From Mycobacterium sp. Root135 (lineage in GTDB: Bacteria; Actinomycetota; Actinomycetes; Mycobacteriales; Mycobacteriaceae), in assembly GCF_001426545.1 (NCBI RefSeq), contig NZ_LMEZ01000004.1, forward strand, positions 372,001 to 436,000: DNA of 64,000 bases, in the 5' to 3' direction. A program made the translations under genes and the position numbers. Position 1 is the first letter of the stretch; each line of letters starts with the position of its first letter. Below the pieces are notes generated by a model. The model did not search any database, was not told the DNA's origin, and saw only the letters and a program-made list of their open reading frames with translations. Of the stretch, positions 17,459-26,306 are shown piece after piece.

Positions 17459-18829
17459 CTACTCAGCCTGACCAAGGTCGAACCGGGTGTTGCCCGGAAT
17501 CAAATCCGTTGCCACAAGCGGCAATTCGCCACCGGCGACCGCATCGACGGCCTGCGGGTCGAGTTCGAACAACTCGCGAAGCGCTTCGGCGTAGCTGTCG
17601 CCTCCCGGCGCGCTGGCCAGTTGCTTGACACGGACGGTCGGGGCGTGCAAGAGCTTGTCGACGACGCGGCGCACGGTCCGTGCGACCTCGTCGCGGTAGG
17701 CCGCCTCGAGGCCGGGCAGCCGGTTGTCCAACCGCAGCAGCTCAGCCTCGACGACGTCGGCGGCACGCTGCCGAAGTGCCGTCACGGTGGGCGTCACCTC
17801 CGCCATCCGTTGCCCGGCAAGGTAGTTGGCAACCTCCGCGGCGACGATCGCGCGGGCCTCCTCGGCGTCCGACGCGGCGGCGCGGGCGGCTGGCTCGCGC
17901 TGGATGCGCTCCATGTCGACGACGTAGACGCCGGGCAGACCGGCGATCGCGGGGTCGACGTCACGCGGCATGCCGAGATCGCACACCACCAACTGCTTGG
18001 GTTCCTGGCCGTGCGCGAGACCGCGGTGCACGTCGGCGAGCGAGACGACGGGGCGCACGGCCCCGGTACACGACACGACGACGTCGGCGTCGGCGAGCAC
18101 GGCGGGGATGTGGTCGAACGGGAAGGCCTGCGCCTCGACGCCCTGAGCCCTCAGATTCTGGACGAGCCGCTCGGCACGCGGCAGCGAGCGGTTCACCACG
18201 TGCACCCGCCCGATGCCGGCCCGCACCAGATGGGCGGCGGCCAACGATCCCATCGACCCGGCGCCGATCACCGCGGCCGACCGACCGGCCAAACCGGACA
18301 ACTTCTTGTCGGCCATGTCCAGCGCCACCGACACCACCGAGGCGCCCGCCGCGTCGATGTCGGTCTCCGAATGCACGCGCTTGCCGACCTGCAGCGCGCG
18401 TTGCGCCAGCTCGTGCAGCGTGCGACCGACGGTCTGGTGCGCTTCGGCCGAGGCATACGAGCGGCGCACCTGGCCGAGTACCTGCTGCTCGCCGATGACC
18501 GCGGAGTCCAAACCGCTGGTCACCGCGAAGAGGTGCTCGACGGCGGCTTCTGCGTACCGGACGTAGGCGTGCTTGGTGAGGTCGCCGAGCGACAATCCCG
18601 AATGGTCGGAGAGGACCTGCCCGATGACGGAAAGCCCGCCGTGGAAGGCCTCCACCACGGCGTAGATCTCGACCCGGTTGCAGGTGGAGAGGACCATGGC
18701 CTCGGTGACGAGCGGGGACTGCAGCACTTCGTCGACGATCTTGGCCTGATCGGACTCGTCCGTGCTGAGACGCTCGAGGACGGACACGGGTGCACTGCGA
18801 TGCGAAACCCCGAAGAGAAGAACGCTCAT
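17459..18829 (-). CDS. hemA: Glutamyl-tRNA reductase
   Basis: 456 aa. Reduces glutamyl-tRNA to glutamate-1-semialdehyde, the committed step of the C5 pathway. The nucleophile C50 lies in [12 protein letters not shown], and the NADPH domain has [14 protein letters not shown] long helical C-terminal dimerisation domain follows from about 330. First gene of the hem operon; a 99-bp spacer separates it from the glutaredoxin-like gene upstream. In many bacteria this protein is controlled by haem-dependent turnover, but no sign of that is visible here. Confidence 0.96.
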   Translation of the reverse strand: MSVLLFGVSHRSAPVSVLERLSTDESDQAKIVDEVLQSPLVTEAMVLSTCNRVEIYAVVEAFHGGLSVIGQVLSDHSGLSLGDLTKHAYVRYAEAAVEHLFAVTSGLDSAVIGEQQVLGQVRRSYASAEAHQTVGRTLHELAQRALQVGKRVHSETDIDAAGASVVSVALDMADKKLSGLAGRSAAVIGAGSMGSLAAAHLVRAGIGRVHVVNRSLPRAERLVQNLRAQGVEAQAFPFDHIPAVLADADVVVSCTGAVRPVVSLADVHRGLAHGQEPKQLVVCDLGMPRDVDPAIAGLPGVYVVDMERIQREPAARAAASDAEEARAIVAAEVANYLAGQRMAEVTPTVTALRQRAADVVEAELLRLDNRLPGLEAAYRDEVARTVRRVVDKLLHAPTVRVKQLASAPGGDSYAEALRELFELDPQAVDAVAGGELPLVATDLIPGNTRFDLGQAE

Positions 18830-18928
18830 GGCCTCGTCACCGTGCTACTTTCCCGTCGCCTCGCCGCCCCGGATGACATCGAAGATAGTCGGCCATCTGT
18901 CCGCCGACCAAATTCGAGGTGAGGGTCA

Positions 18929-19198
18929 CTAGCTCGCGAGATCGGCGCGCAGACGCGTTTCGTCCACCTCCCAGTAACCGTGCTGCACCCCGTCGAGCAT
19001 GACGACGGGCACCAGATCGCCGTACTCGGCCCGCAACGACGGGTCCCCGGCGGCGGCCGCGGCGTCGACGTCGGTGCTCGAGAATTCGAAGCCCAGCTCC
19101 CCCGCCAACCGCGTCAGGACGGCCCCGGCCTTCTCGCACATGCTGCACCCGGCGCGGGTCAACAACTCCACGGTGTGTCTGCTCGCAACGTGCTCCAC
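18929..19198 (-). CDS. Glutaredoxin-like protein (Rv0508-like)
   Basis: 89 aa, a glutaredoxin/DUF836 fold with redox motif CSMC (C18, C21) after a beta strand (HTVELLTRAG) and the cis-proline loop LVPVVMLDG. Likely a small thiol reductant or FeS-related protein. It precedes hemA and is divergent from the HAD phosphatase with 33 bp between start codons, so both promoters must overlap. Confidence 0.88.
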   Translation of the reverse strand: MEHVASRHTVELLTRAGCSMCEKAGAVLTRLAGELGFEFSSTDVDAAAAAGDPSLRAEYGDLVPVVMLDGVQHGYWEVDETRLRADLAS

Positions 19199-19231
19199 GG
19201 CACCGAGTATCCCGTGCCCTACTGTTGAAGG

Positions 19232-20119
19232 GTGTCCGAGTCAGGGGCTGAGGAAGATCCGGGGGCCGGCAACTGGGCTCATGAGGTAGCCGACGCCGTC
19301 GACTACATCGTGTCCGACGAGGCGTCCGCCACCGAACCACCACCGCCCGACCTGACGGCCGCCGCGTTCTTCGACGTCGACAACACCTTGGTCCAGGGCT
19401 CGTCGCTGGTGCACTTCGCGCGCGGGCTGGCGGCACGCAAGTACTTCACCTACGGCGATCTGGCGCGGTTCGGCTACGCGCAGGCCAAGTTTCAGCTGAC
19501 CGGCAAGGAGAACAGCGACGACGTCGCGGCCGGCCGCAGCAAGGCGCTCGCATTCATCGAGGGCCGACCCACCTCCGAGCTGACCGAGGTCGGCGAGGAA
19601 ATCTACGACGAGATCATCGCCGACAAGATCTGGCAGGGCACGCGTGCGCTTGCCGAAATGCACCTCGACGCCGGCCAGCAGGTGTGGCTCGTCACCGCGA
19701 CGCCGTATGAGCTCGCCGCGACCATCGCCAGGAAGCTGGGGTTGACCGGCGCACTCGGCACCGTCGCCGAATCCGTCGACGGGGTGTTCACCGGACGGCT
19801 CGTCGGAGAGATCCTGCACGGGGCGGGCAAGGCCCACGCGGTGCGCTCGCTGGCCATCCGCGAGGGACTCAACCTGCGCCGCTGCACCGCCTACTCCGAC
19901 AGCATCAACGACGTGCCGATGCTCTCGCTGGTCGGAACCGCGGTCGCCATCAACCCCGACGCCGCCCTGCGCGACGTGGCCCGCAAGCGAGGCTGGGAGA
20001 TCCGCGACTTCCGCACCGCCCGCAAGGCCGCCAGGATCGGGGTGCCGTCGGCGTTGGCCCTCGGCGCCGCCGGCGGGGCGCTGGCCGCGGTCGTGTCCCG
20101 TCGTGGGAATGGCGGCTGA
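19232..20119 (+). CDS. HAD-superfamily phosphatase, SerB1-like (Rv0505c)
   Basis: 295 aa from GTG with GAAGG upstream. Subfamily IB HAD hydrolase: motif [12 protein letters not shown] with nucleophile D48 and D50, motif II WLVTATP, motif [13 protein letters not shown]. Annotated in M. tuberculosis as a phosphoserine phosphatase, but the HAD-IB group also includes lysophosphatidic and other lipid phosphatases, so the substrate is open. The last 25 residues are a hydrophobic Ala/Gly-rich segment that could be a membrane anchor. An acidic, Pro-rich leader of about 40 residues precedes the domain. Confidence 0.88.
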   Translation: MSESGAEEDPGAGNWAHEVADAVDYIVSDEASATEPPPPDLTAAAFFDVDNTLVQGSSLVHFARGLAARKYFTYGDLARFGYAQAKFQLTGKENSDDVAAGRSKALAFIEGRPTSELTEVGEEIYDEIIADKIWQGTRALAEMHLDAGQQVWLVTATPYELAATIARKLGLTGALGTVAESVDGVFTGRLVGEILHGAGKAHAVRSLAIREGLNLRRCTAYSDSINDVPMLSLVGTAVAINPDAALRDVARKRGWEIRDFRTARKAARIGVPSALALGAAGGALAAVVSRRGNGG

Positions 20120-20180
20120 CGGCGCGCTGATAGGCTCGCGCCGCAGAACCAGGGACCAAGCCGGGGAGCCGAACCGAACC

Positions 20181-20720
20181 ATGAGCATCGCCCAAGACAT
20201 CATCGGGACCCATTTCCGGTATCCCGACTACTTCTTGGTGGACCGCGAGAAGGTCCGTGAATTCGCCCGTTCGGTGAAGGACGACCACCCGGCCCACTAC
20301 ACCGAGGCCGCCGCCGCCGAGTGCGGCCAGGATGCGCTCATCGCGTCGCTGACCTTCGTCGCCGTCGCGGGACGTCGGGTTCAGGACGAGATCTTCAACC
20401 AGTTCGACGTGCCGATCAACATGGAGCGCGTACTGCACCGCGACCAGAAGCTGATCTTCCACCGCCCGATCCTGGTCGGCGACAAGTTGTGGTTCGACTC
20501 CTACCTGGATTCGGTCATCGAATCCCACGGCGCCATCATCACCGAGATCCGCGGCGAGGTGACCGACGACGACGGCACCCCGATCCTGACGAGCATCGTC
20601 ACCCTGTTCGGCGAGTCGACCAACACCGACGAGCACGACGAAGTCACGGCACAGATCGCCGCCGGACGCGACGCCGCGATGAAGCGGATGATTGCCGGGC
20701 AAAGCAAGACCGGCGCCTGA
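20181..20720 (+). CDS. HadA-type (3R)-hydroxyacyl dehydratase subunit, UPF0336 (Rv0504c-like)
   Basis: 179 aa from ATG at 20181, 61 bp after the phosphatase. Single hot-dog domain of the FAS1-like dehydratase N-terminal type ([20 protein letters not shown] near the start), the family of HadA and HadC from the mycolic-acid FAS-II system. HadA-like subunits usually need a HadB-like partner for catalysis; none is encoded nearby. The M. tuberculosis ortholog is of unknown role. The stop is 6 bp from the stop of the convergent acyltransferase. Confidence 0.85.
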   Translation: MSIAQDIIGTHFRYPDYFLVDREKVREFARSVKDDHPAHYTEAAAAECGQDALIASLTFVAVAGRRVQDEIFNQFDVPINMERVLHRDQKLIFHRPILVGDKLWFDSYLDSVIESHGAIITEIRGEVTDDDGTPILTSIVTLFGESTNTDEHDEVTAQIAAGRDAAMKRMIAGQSKTGA

Positions 20721-20726
20721 CGGACC

Positions 20727-21791
20727 TCACCCGAGGAAGGGATTCCTCCGGTTGGCCAGCAGCTGATAGAGCGTCTGCTGAATGGTCTCGCGCACCTGGT
20801 CGGTCAGCTCGAAGGTAACCATCGGATCGTCGGCCGCGGACTCGTCGTAGTCGTCGGTCGAGATGGGCTCGCCGAACTGGATGTGCCACTTCGACGGGAG
20901 CGGAACCAGGCCGAGCGGGCCTGCGAGCGGGAACAGCGGCGTCACCGGGAAGTACGGCAGGCCCAACAGGCGCGCCAGCAGCTTCACGTCGGCGAGCATC
21001 GGATAGATCTCCTCGGACCCGACGATCGAGCACGGCACGATCGGCGCGCCGGCGCGAAGCGCCGCGGAGACGAAGCCACCACGGCCGAAGCGCTGCAGCT
21101 TGTAGCGGTCGCGGAAGTTCTTGCCCAACCCCTTGTACCCCTCGGGGAACACCGCGGTGAGCTCGCCGGCGGCCAGCAGTCGGTGCGCGTCGGCGGTGCA
21201 CGCCATCGTGTGCCCGGCCTTGCGCGCCGCATGTCCCATGACGGGCATGTCGAAGACCATGTCGGCGGCCAGCAGCCGCAGATCCCGGTGGCCCGGGTGG
21301 TTGTCGTGGACGGCGACCGACGCCATCAACCCGTCGATCGGGAGCACGCCGGCGTGGTTGGCCACGACGAGGGCCGCACCGGTCTCCGGAAGGTTTTCGA
21401 TACCGCTGACCTCGACCCGGAACCAGTTGCGGAACAACCCTCTCAGCAAAGGCAGGAAGATTGCTTCGTTGAGGTGCTTGTCGAAGCCGAACTCGTCGAC
21501 GGTGTAATCGCCCGACATCCGTTTGCGAACGAATTCGGCAACCGAGGCGATGCGCTGGGCCAGCTCGTTGGGGCCTTCGTCGACGTCTGCGACACTACCG
21601 GCGAACCCTCGCCTGTCGTCGATCTCGCGGACCACCGCAGCAATCTGTTCGGCTGACGCTCGAGACCCCGAATCGTCGAGCAGCGACGGATGCCTTCTGG
21701 CCCCCTCGCGCGCCGCGGCCCGCCGCTGAGCTGACGCTCTCGTCGAATTCGAATGTAGCGGAATGACTTTCGCTTTTGACTCGCCCGCCAC
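20727..21791 (-). CDS. Lysophospholipid acyltransferase-family protein (Rv0502-like)
   Basis: 354 aa from GTG at 21791, which has a purine-rich Shine-Dalgarno (GGAAGGTAGGG). The acyltransferase domain begins near 125: NHAGVLPID (145-153) is the His-Asp catalytic block with the wider spacing of the DAGAT-like group, and FPEGYKGLGK is the phosphate-binding block. A polar leader of about 100 residues precedes it. Likely acylates glycerolipids or glycolipids at the membrane. Adjacent to the divergent SDR, as in M. tuberculosis. Confidence 0.88.
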   Translation of the reverse strand: MAGESKAKVIPLHSNSTRASAQRRAAAREGARRHPSLLDDSGSRASAEQIAAVVREIDDRRGFAGSVADVDEGPNELAQRIASVAEFVRKRMSGDYTVDEFGFDKHLNEAIFLPLLRGLFRNWFRVEVSGIENLPETGAALVVANHAGVLPIDGLMASVAVHDNHPGHRDLRLLAADMVFDMPVMGHAARKAGHTMACTADAHRLLAAGELTAVFPEGYKGLGKNFRDRYKLQRFGRGGFVSAALRAGAPIVPCSIVGSEEIYPMLADVKLLARLLGLPYFPVTPLFPLAGPLGLVPLPSKWHIQFGEPISTDDYDESAADDPMVTFELTDQVRETIQQTLYQLLANRRNPFLG

Positions 21792-21824
21792 GTCCCTACC
21801 TTCCCCCCGCTTCAAAGCACAAGA

Positions 21825-22904
21825 CTAGCGCCGCAACCGCTGTGCCGCTGAAATGGCCCGACTCTCGACCGAGCGTACCCAGCGCGGATCGAGGATCGGC
21901 TGCAAACCTCGGCCCCTGACGTAATCGTCGAAAGCCTCCGCCGTGGTCCACTTCGGGTTGTAACCTAGGTCCTTGCGCATGCGCGCGGTGTCCATCACCC
22001 GCCCGTAGCTCACGTAGTTCAGCTGCTCTCGATCAAGCTCCGTGTGGCTGGTCGCGCGCCTCAGCGAATCAACGGCAGACAACGCCGAACGAGGCACCGG
22101 CAGCGGGATCCGCCCCGAACGCCGAATTGCCTGCGACATCATGATGATTCCGGCGGCACCGACGTTGAACGTGCCGGACTTTCCCGCCATGGTCGCCCGC
22201 TCGAGCACGCCGAGGGCGTCCTGCTCGTGCAGCAGTTGCAGTCGCGCGTCGTAGCCGAGCACCGACGGCACTACGGGCCCGGCGAGGAACCGCGAGAGCG
22301 CGGTGTCCATCGCGGGACCGATCATGTTGGCGAGCCGCAGGATGGTCACGGCGAGGTCCGGGCGACGACGCGCCAGACCACGTGCGTAGCCCTCGATGTC
22401 GACGCTGTCCTGTGCGAAGCCCTCACCGGGAGGTCTGCGCGAACTACCGTCCTCGGTGAACATGACCGGGTCCCGTGGACTCGACCCGTACACCTCGGAC
22501 GTGGACTTGAGGATGACCCGCCGCACCGAGGGAGCCTTCTGACAGGCCGCGAACAATTGCATCGCGCCCATCACGTTGAGCTCCTTGAGCGCCGCCCTAC
22601 CGCCCGCTCGCGGTGCGTACGACGCCGCCGCGGCATGCACGACGGTGTCGACGTCCCCGTTGCGAATTACCTTCGCAATGAACGGATTTCGGATGTCGGC
22701 GCGCACGAACTCGGCTCGCCCCATCCGCCGAAGCAGATCCTTGCTTGGCGAGACGGCGTCGACCGCAATGACGCGGTCGACCGCCGGGTTCTGCGCCAGC
22801 CTGGCCGTGAGATATCCGCCGAGAAACCGGCATGCGCCGGTGACCAAGACGACCTTCGGATGCTCGGCGGCATCCTTCGCGTCACCCGTGGCATCCATCG
22901 GCAC
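21825..22904 (-). CDS. NAD-dependent epimerase-like SDR with degenerate active site (Rv0501-like)
   Basis: 359 aa. Extended-SDR fold by layout: LVTGACRFLGGYL (20-32), VVHAAAASYAPRA, STSEVYGSSP (134-143), RLANMIGP. Two key features deviate: the Gly-rich loop has Arg where the second glycine is usual, and the expected YxxxK is replaced by GYARGL around Y173, without the lysine. In M. tuberculosis the ortholog is called a UDP-glucose epimerase (galE2), but the active site argues against standard epimerase chemistry. GTG at 22904 chosen; ATG two codons later is equally good. Confidence 0.82.
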   Translation of the reverse strand: MPMDATGDAKDAAEHPKVVLVTGACRFLGGYLTARLAQNPAVDRVIAVDAVSPSKDLLRRMGRAEFVRADIRNPFIAKVIRNGDVDTVVHAAAASYAPRAGGRAALKELNVMGAMQLFAACQKAPSVRRVILKSTSEVYGSSPRDPVMFTEDGSSRRPPGEGFAQDSVDIEGYARGLARRRPDLAVTILRLANMIGPAMDTALSRFLAGPVVPSVLGYDARLQLLHEQDALGVLERATMAGKSGTFNVGAAGIIMMSQAIRRSGRIPLPVPRSALSAVDSLRRATSHTELDREQLNYVSYGRVMDTARMRKDLGYNPKWTTAEAFDDYVRGRGLQPILDPRWVRSVESRAISAAQRLRR

Positions 22905-22929
22905 AGACTAACGGCAGAAGCCTGTGAGG

Positions 22930-23031
22930 CTACTTACCGAGTTTTCTACGCTGCACCCTGGTGCGACGAAGCAACTTGCGGTGCTTCTTCTTCGACATGC
23001 GCTTGCGACGCTTCTTGATGACTGAACCCAT
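22930..23031 (-). CDS. Small ribosomal subunit protein bS22 (33 aa, Rv0500B-like)
   Basis: A 33-aa, extremely basic peptide (begins [16 protein letters not shown], ends QRRKLGK) from ATG with GGAG just upstream. Its sequence matches what I remember of bS22, found near the decoding centre of mycobacterial ribosomes, and its place between the SDR and the HTH gene matches Rv0500B. Easily missed because of its size. Expression should track ribosome synthesis. Confidence 0.92.
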
Positions 23032-23176
23032 GAACTCCGCTACCTAAGACAGCTCCCGACATTTGTGCCAGGAGAACCGACTCGTCACCTTACCCGGGAT
23101 GCTCGGGCGGACGAAAACGGCCGTGTTTTCCCGGGTCGCCATGCTGACGACCCGGGTGGTCGAACCGACCGGAAAC

Positions 23177-23434
23177 CTAGCCTGCGTCGAAGTACGACGT
23201 CTCCAGGAGGTCGTGGACGGCCTTGGCGTGCACCCTGAACGAGCGACCGACGCGCACCGCGGGCAATTCGCCGTTGTGCACGAGTCGGTAGACCGTCATC
23301 TTGCTGACCCTCATCAAACTCGCCACCTCGGCGACGGTGAGGAATTGCTGTCGTGCTGGCTCGCCACCGGAGCCGTCGCGCGACGATTTACCACTAACGG
23401 AATCACGTGCCGATGGCCCGTTCATAGACGTCAT
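23177..23434 (-). CDS. MerR/excisionase-type helix-turn-helix protein (Rv0500A-like)
   Basis: 85 aa. After a Ser/Gly-rich leader of about 28 residues comes a winged HTH_17 domain: LTVAEVASLMRVSKMTVYRL then NGELPAVRVGRSFRVH, the excisionase/BldC-like architecture. Such proteins bind direct repeats as small DNA-bending factors. Not linked to a phage: it is a conserved core gene next to bS22. I chose ATG at 23434 over an upstream in-frame ATG because the upstream part is not family-like; ATG three codons later is also possible. Confidence 0.85.
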   Translation of the reverse strand: MTSMNGPSARDSVSGKSSRDGSGGEPARQQFLTVAEVASLMRVSKMTVYRLVHNGELPAVRVGRSFRVHAKAVHDLLETSYFDAG

Positions 23435-23572
23435 CGCAACCCAATCAATCAGGCACGCCTTGTCCAACGGCTTCCCCACCGCTGGCGCAGGAGCGCGCAT
23501 ACCTCAGGGAGAATAGCGTGGCCACTGGGGTTATTGCGACGGGTGTGGGCTAATCCGTTTGAATTGCCCTAA

Positions 23573-24457
23573 CTACTCCGGTGTAATTCCTAGCTGCTCA
23601 GAGCGTGTTTTTGCCGCTGCAACGGCCTCGGCTACCGCGGCACGAAGGCCACCACGCTCCAATTCCCGCAGACCAGCGGCGGTGGTGCCACCCGGCGAGG
23701 TCACGGTGGCCCGCAGCTGGGCGGGGCTGGTGTCCATCGCCGTGCCCATCGCGCCGTCCCCCGACGGGTTGGCCCGGTCGAGGCTCTCCAGCAACATCGC
23801 CGCCGAGCCGGCCATCGTCTGGACCGCCAGGTCGGTCGCCACGGCCCTCGGGAGGCCCGCTGCGACACCGGCGTCGACGAGCGCCTCGACCATCAGGAAG
23901 AAGTACGCCGGACCCGAACCCGAGACCGCGGTGACCGCGTCGAGCTGCGACTCGGGCACTGTGAGGACACCGCCGACCGCGTCGAATATCGCCGAGACCT
24001 CCTTGAGCTGATCGGCCGTCGCGAACCTGCCCGCCGCCAGGGCGCTGACGCCGCCACCGACGACGACGGGCGCATTGGGCATCACCCGGATGACGGGCGA
24101 GCCAGCCGGGAGGTTGGCCTCGTAGTAGGCCGTGCTGACGCCTGCGGCGACGGTGACGAAGACCTGCTCCGCGCTGCTGTTCTCGGCGCGCGCCGCGGCA
24201 TCGGCGATGTCACCGATGACCAGCTCGACGTCCGACGGCTTCACCGCCACGATGACGTAGGCCGCATTCTCGGCGGCATCGGCCACCGTCGTCACCAAGA
24301 CCGAATACGTCTCGGAGAGATACTTGGCACGGTCGCGGTGTCGTTCCGCGATGACCATGTCCTTGGCCTGTCTACCCGAGCGGAGCAGCCCGGAAAGCAG
24401 TGCCTCGCCGATACTTCCGCCACCAATGATCGCAATTCTCGCCACGTCGGCAAGCAT
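23573..24457 (-). CDS. proC: Pyrroline-5-carboxylate reductase
   Basis: 294 aa. Last step of proline synthesis, NAD(P)H reduction of pyrroline-5-carboxylate. N-terminal Rossmann motif IIGGGSIGEALLSG (9-22), the family blocks VIRVMPNAPVVVGGG and AVSGSGPAYFFLMVEAL, and the C-terminal signature VTSPGGTTAAGLRELE. Length matches Rv0500 (295 aa). Upstream lies a hairpin that probably ends transcription of the thioesterase gene, so proC likely has its own promoter between 24458 and 24500. Confidence 0.95.
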   Translation of the reverse strand: MLADVARIAIIGGGSIGEALLSGLLRSGRQAKDMVIAERHRDRAKYLSETYSVLVTTVADAAENAAYVIVAVKPSDVELVIGDIADAAARAENSSAEQVFVTVAAGVSTAYYEANLPAGSPVIRVMPNAPVVVGGGVSALAAGRFATADQLKEVSAIFDAVGGVLTVPESQLDAVTAVSGSGPAYFFLMVEALVDAGVAAGLPRAVATDLAVQTMAGSAAMLLESLDRANPSGDGAMGTAMDTSPAQLRATVTSPGGTTAAGLRELERGGLRAAVAEAVAAAKTRSEQLGITPE

Positions 24458-24502
24458 TGCACGGGAGGTGGGAGAACCGACGACCGTGGTGCCTCGCCGA
24501 AA

Positions 24503-24550
24503 GTACGGTTGTTCGCACCCCTACTCGCGGTTTGGGTGCGACAACCGTGC
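24503..24550 (-). terminator. Hairpin downstream of the thioesterase gene
   Basis: The arms ACGGTTGTTCGCACCC (24505-24520) and GGGTGCGACAACCGT (24534-24548) pair over about 15 bp with one bulged base and a 13-nt loop. It lies between the thioesterase stop (24565) and the proC start (24457). No U tract follows, as is common for mycobacterial terminators. Confidence 0.55.
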
Positions 24551-24564
24551 ACTCGGCGGCCTGG

Positions 24565-25428
24565 TCACTGCGCCTGCGGCACCAACGCGAGCTGTCGGGT
24601 CTGCACGATGATGCGCCCCTCGCAGTCGACCACCACGTGGTCCTCGTCGAACCACTCCTGGCCGATCTGCATCGTCGTGCACATCACCCGCAGCCAGCCG
24701 TCGGCGGGCATGCCGCGAAGATAGGCGGTGAGTTGAACCGTTGGGGCCCAACCGGATCGGTTCACTCCCAATGTGACCGGCGCCGAGACGTCGCCGCACA
24801 GCAACGCGAACAACACGTCCGGCGAACCCTCCTTCGGCCGGACCCAGTACTCGATCACGGGGGATACATCTGCTCCTCGCGTGCGCGGCGGCCCGCCGTC
24901 GGCCCTCGGCGCCATCGTCGTCAGCGACGGCCGGATGTCGCAGCCGTGCGCCAGATGCACGACGTCGGCCATCGGATGCCCCGGCCCGATCGGCTCGAGC
25001 CCGGGCGGCGGCTCCGGCGTCATCAGCGGCACCACCGGGTTGACCGACAGCAAGGGCGGGGCGTGGTGCTCGGGTTCGGCCAGGGTGATGGCTGCTCGCA
25101 GCGCCGTGCGGTCACCCTGGTTCAGCTCCACGTCCACCAGGCTGACACGGCGTCCCCGCTTGCGAATCGTGGTCACCACGCGCAAGGGTCCGGGATCGGG
25201 CGCCCACAGGAAGCTGCCCGACACCGCGATCGGCTCGACCCCCTCGAGAGCGAGTGCCATGCGCGCCGCATTGGCGCACAGCGCCAGCATCGCGCCGCCG
25301 TGCACCTTGGGTCCGATCGTCCAGTGCCTGTTCAGCTCCCCCTCGAAAACGGAGGAGACGGCGGCGTCATCCCCCGAGGACACCTGCGTCAGCTTCATCG
25401 CGTCGACGAACGACGTTGACTCACCCAC
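24565..25428 (-). CDS. Acyl-CoA thioesterase-family (double hot-dog) protein (Rv0499-like)
   Basis: 287 aa from GTG at 25428, which has AGGAG at proper spacing; a TTG 9 nt upstream is too close to that site. Two tandem hot-dog modules: the first with HWTIGPKVHGGAMLALCANA (about 35-55), the second after a Pro-rich linker near 140-160 with WFDEDHVVVDCEGRIIVQTR at the end. This is the TesB-like layout that hydrolyses acyl-CoA. The precise substrate is unknown. Probably co-transcribed with the isomerase-like gene upstream (13 bp). Confidence 0.8.
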   Translation of the reverse strand: MGESTSFVDAMKLTQVSSGDDAAVSSVFEGELNRHWTIGPKVHGGAMLALCANAARMALALEGVEPIAVSGSFLWAPDPGPLRVVTTIRKRGRRVSLVDVELNQGDRTALRAAITLAEPEHHAPPLLSVNPVVPLMTPEPPPGLEPIGPGHPMADVVHLAHGCDIRPSLTTMAPRADGGPPRTRGADVSPVIEYWVRPKEGSPDVLFALLCGDVSAPVTLGVNRSGWAPTVQLTAYLRGMPADGWLRVMCTTMQIGQEWFDEDHVVVDCEGRIIVQTRQLALVPQAQ

Positions 25429-25441
25429 GACGACCAAACTC

Positions 25442-26287
25442 CTAACGCAACAAGTGACGCCGCGCGAATTCGAGCGACTCGATCAGCAACTGCTCACGTT
25501 CGATCGCCGTTCGCACACCTGAGGTCGTGACCTCGAGGATGACGTGGCCGGCGAAATTGCTTGCGGCCAACATCTGACAGATCTCGGCGGTGGGCTGGGT
25601 GCCGCGCCCCGGCACCAGGTGCTCGTCGGTCGACGCGCCGCTGCCGTCGCACAGATGGAGATGGACCAGCCCGTCACCCATCCGGCCCGCCATCTCCACC
25701 GCGTCGGTGCCCGCCGTCGCCGAGTGGGACAGGTCGAGTGTGTAGTGGGCGTGGTTGCCGTCCAGCGGGTCGTATGACGGCGCAAACGCCGACACCGCTA
25801 TGCCCGGCGTGCCACCGCGCTTGCGCATCCGTGAGATCGACGGCTGGCCCGTGCCGAAGATGCGATCGGCCCGGAACGGAAACATGTTCTCCACCGCGAC
25901 CAAGACGTCACTGGACTGCTCGAGGGAGGCGACCTGATCGGTGAAGCCGTCGGCGTAGCGCCGCTGCCAACGGAACGGCGGGTGGACGACGACGGTCTGC
26001 GCGCCGAGTTCTTCGGCGGCGCGAACGCTGCGGTCGAGCTTGGAGACGGGATCGGCGCCCCACACCCGCTGCGAGATCAGCAGGCACGGCGCGTGCACGC
26101 TCAACACCGGTATGCCGTAACTCTCGGACATTCGTCGGACTGCCGCGATGTCCTGACTGACGGACTCGGCCCACACCATCAGTTCCACCCCGTCGTACCC
26201 AAGGCGGGCGGCGTACTCGAAGGCCGCCTCGGTCCTCAAGGGATACACCGAGGCAGTCGAGAGACCGACCTTGATTGCGGGGCGCAC
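25442..26287 (-). CDS. Sugar phosphate isomerase/epimerase-like TIM-barrel protein (Rv0498-like)
   Basis: 281 aa from GTG at 26287; length then matches Rv0498 (280 aa). Xylose-isomerase-like barrel: GYDGVELMVW, LSVHAPCLL, TVVVHPPFRWQRRY, VAVENMFPF, YTLDLSHSATAGTDA, VHLHLCDGSG and HVILEVTTSG supply the metal-binding Glu, Asp and His at strand ends. The natural substrate is unknown. It lies 19 bp after the acidic membrane protein. Confidence 0.85.
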   Translation of the reverse strand: MRPAIKVGLSTASVYPLRTEAAFEYAARLGYDGVELMVWAESVSQDIAAVRRMSESYGIPVLSVHAPCLLISQRVWGADPVSKLDRSVRAAEELGAQTVVVHPPFRWQRRYADGFTDQVASLEQSSDVLVAVENMFPFRADRIFGTGQPSISRMRKRGGTPGIAVSAFAPSYDPLDGNHAHYTLDLSHSATAGTDAVEMAGRMGDGLVHLHLCDGSGASTDEHLVPGRGTQPTAEICQMLAASNFAGHVILEVTTSGVRTAIEREQLLIESLEFARRHLLR

Positions 26288-26306
26288 TAGCCGACAGTGT
26301 GACGCG

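Noticed and set aside
17270..18922. 550-codon plus-strand frame opposite hemA
   Set aside because: Antisense shadow of hemA, rich in Arg/Gly/Val/His; hemA is certain.
23177..23434. Excisionase-like protein as evidence of a prophage or integrative element
   Set aside because: It is a conserved core gene (Rv0500A position) with no integrase, phage gene or attachment site nearby.
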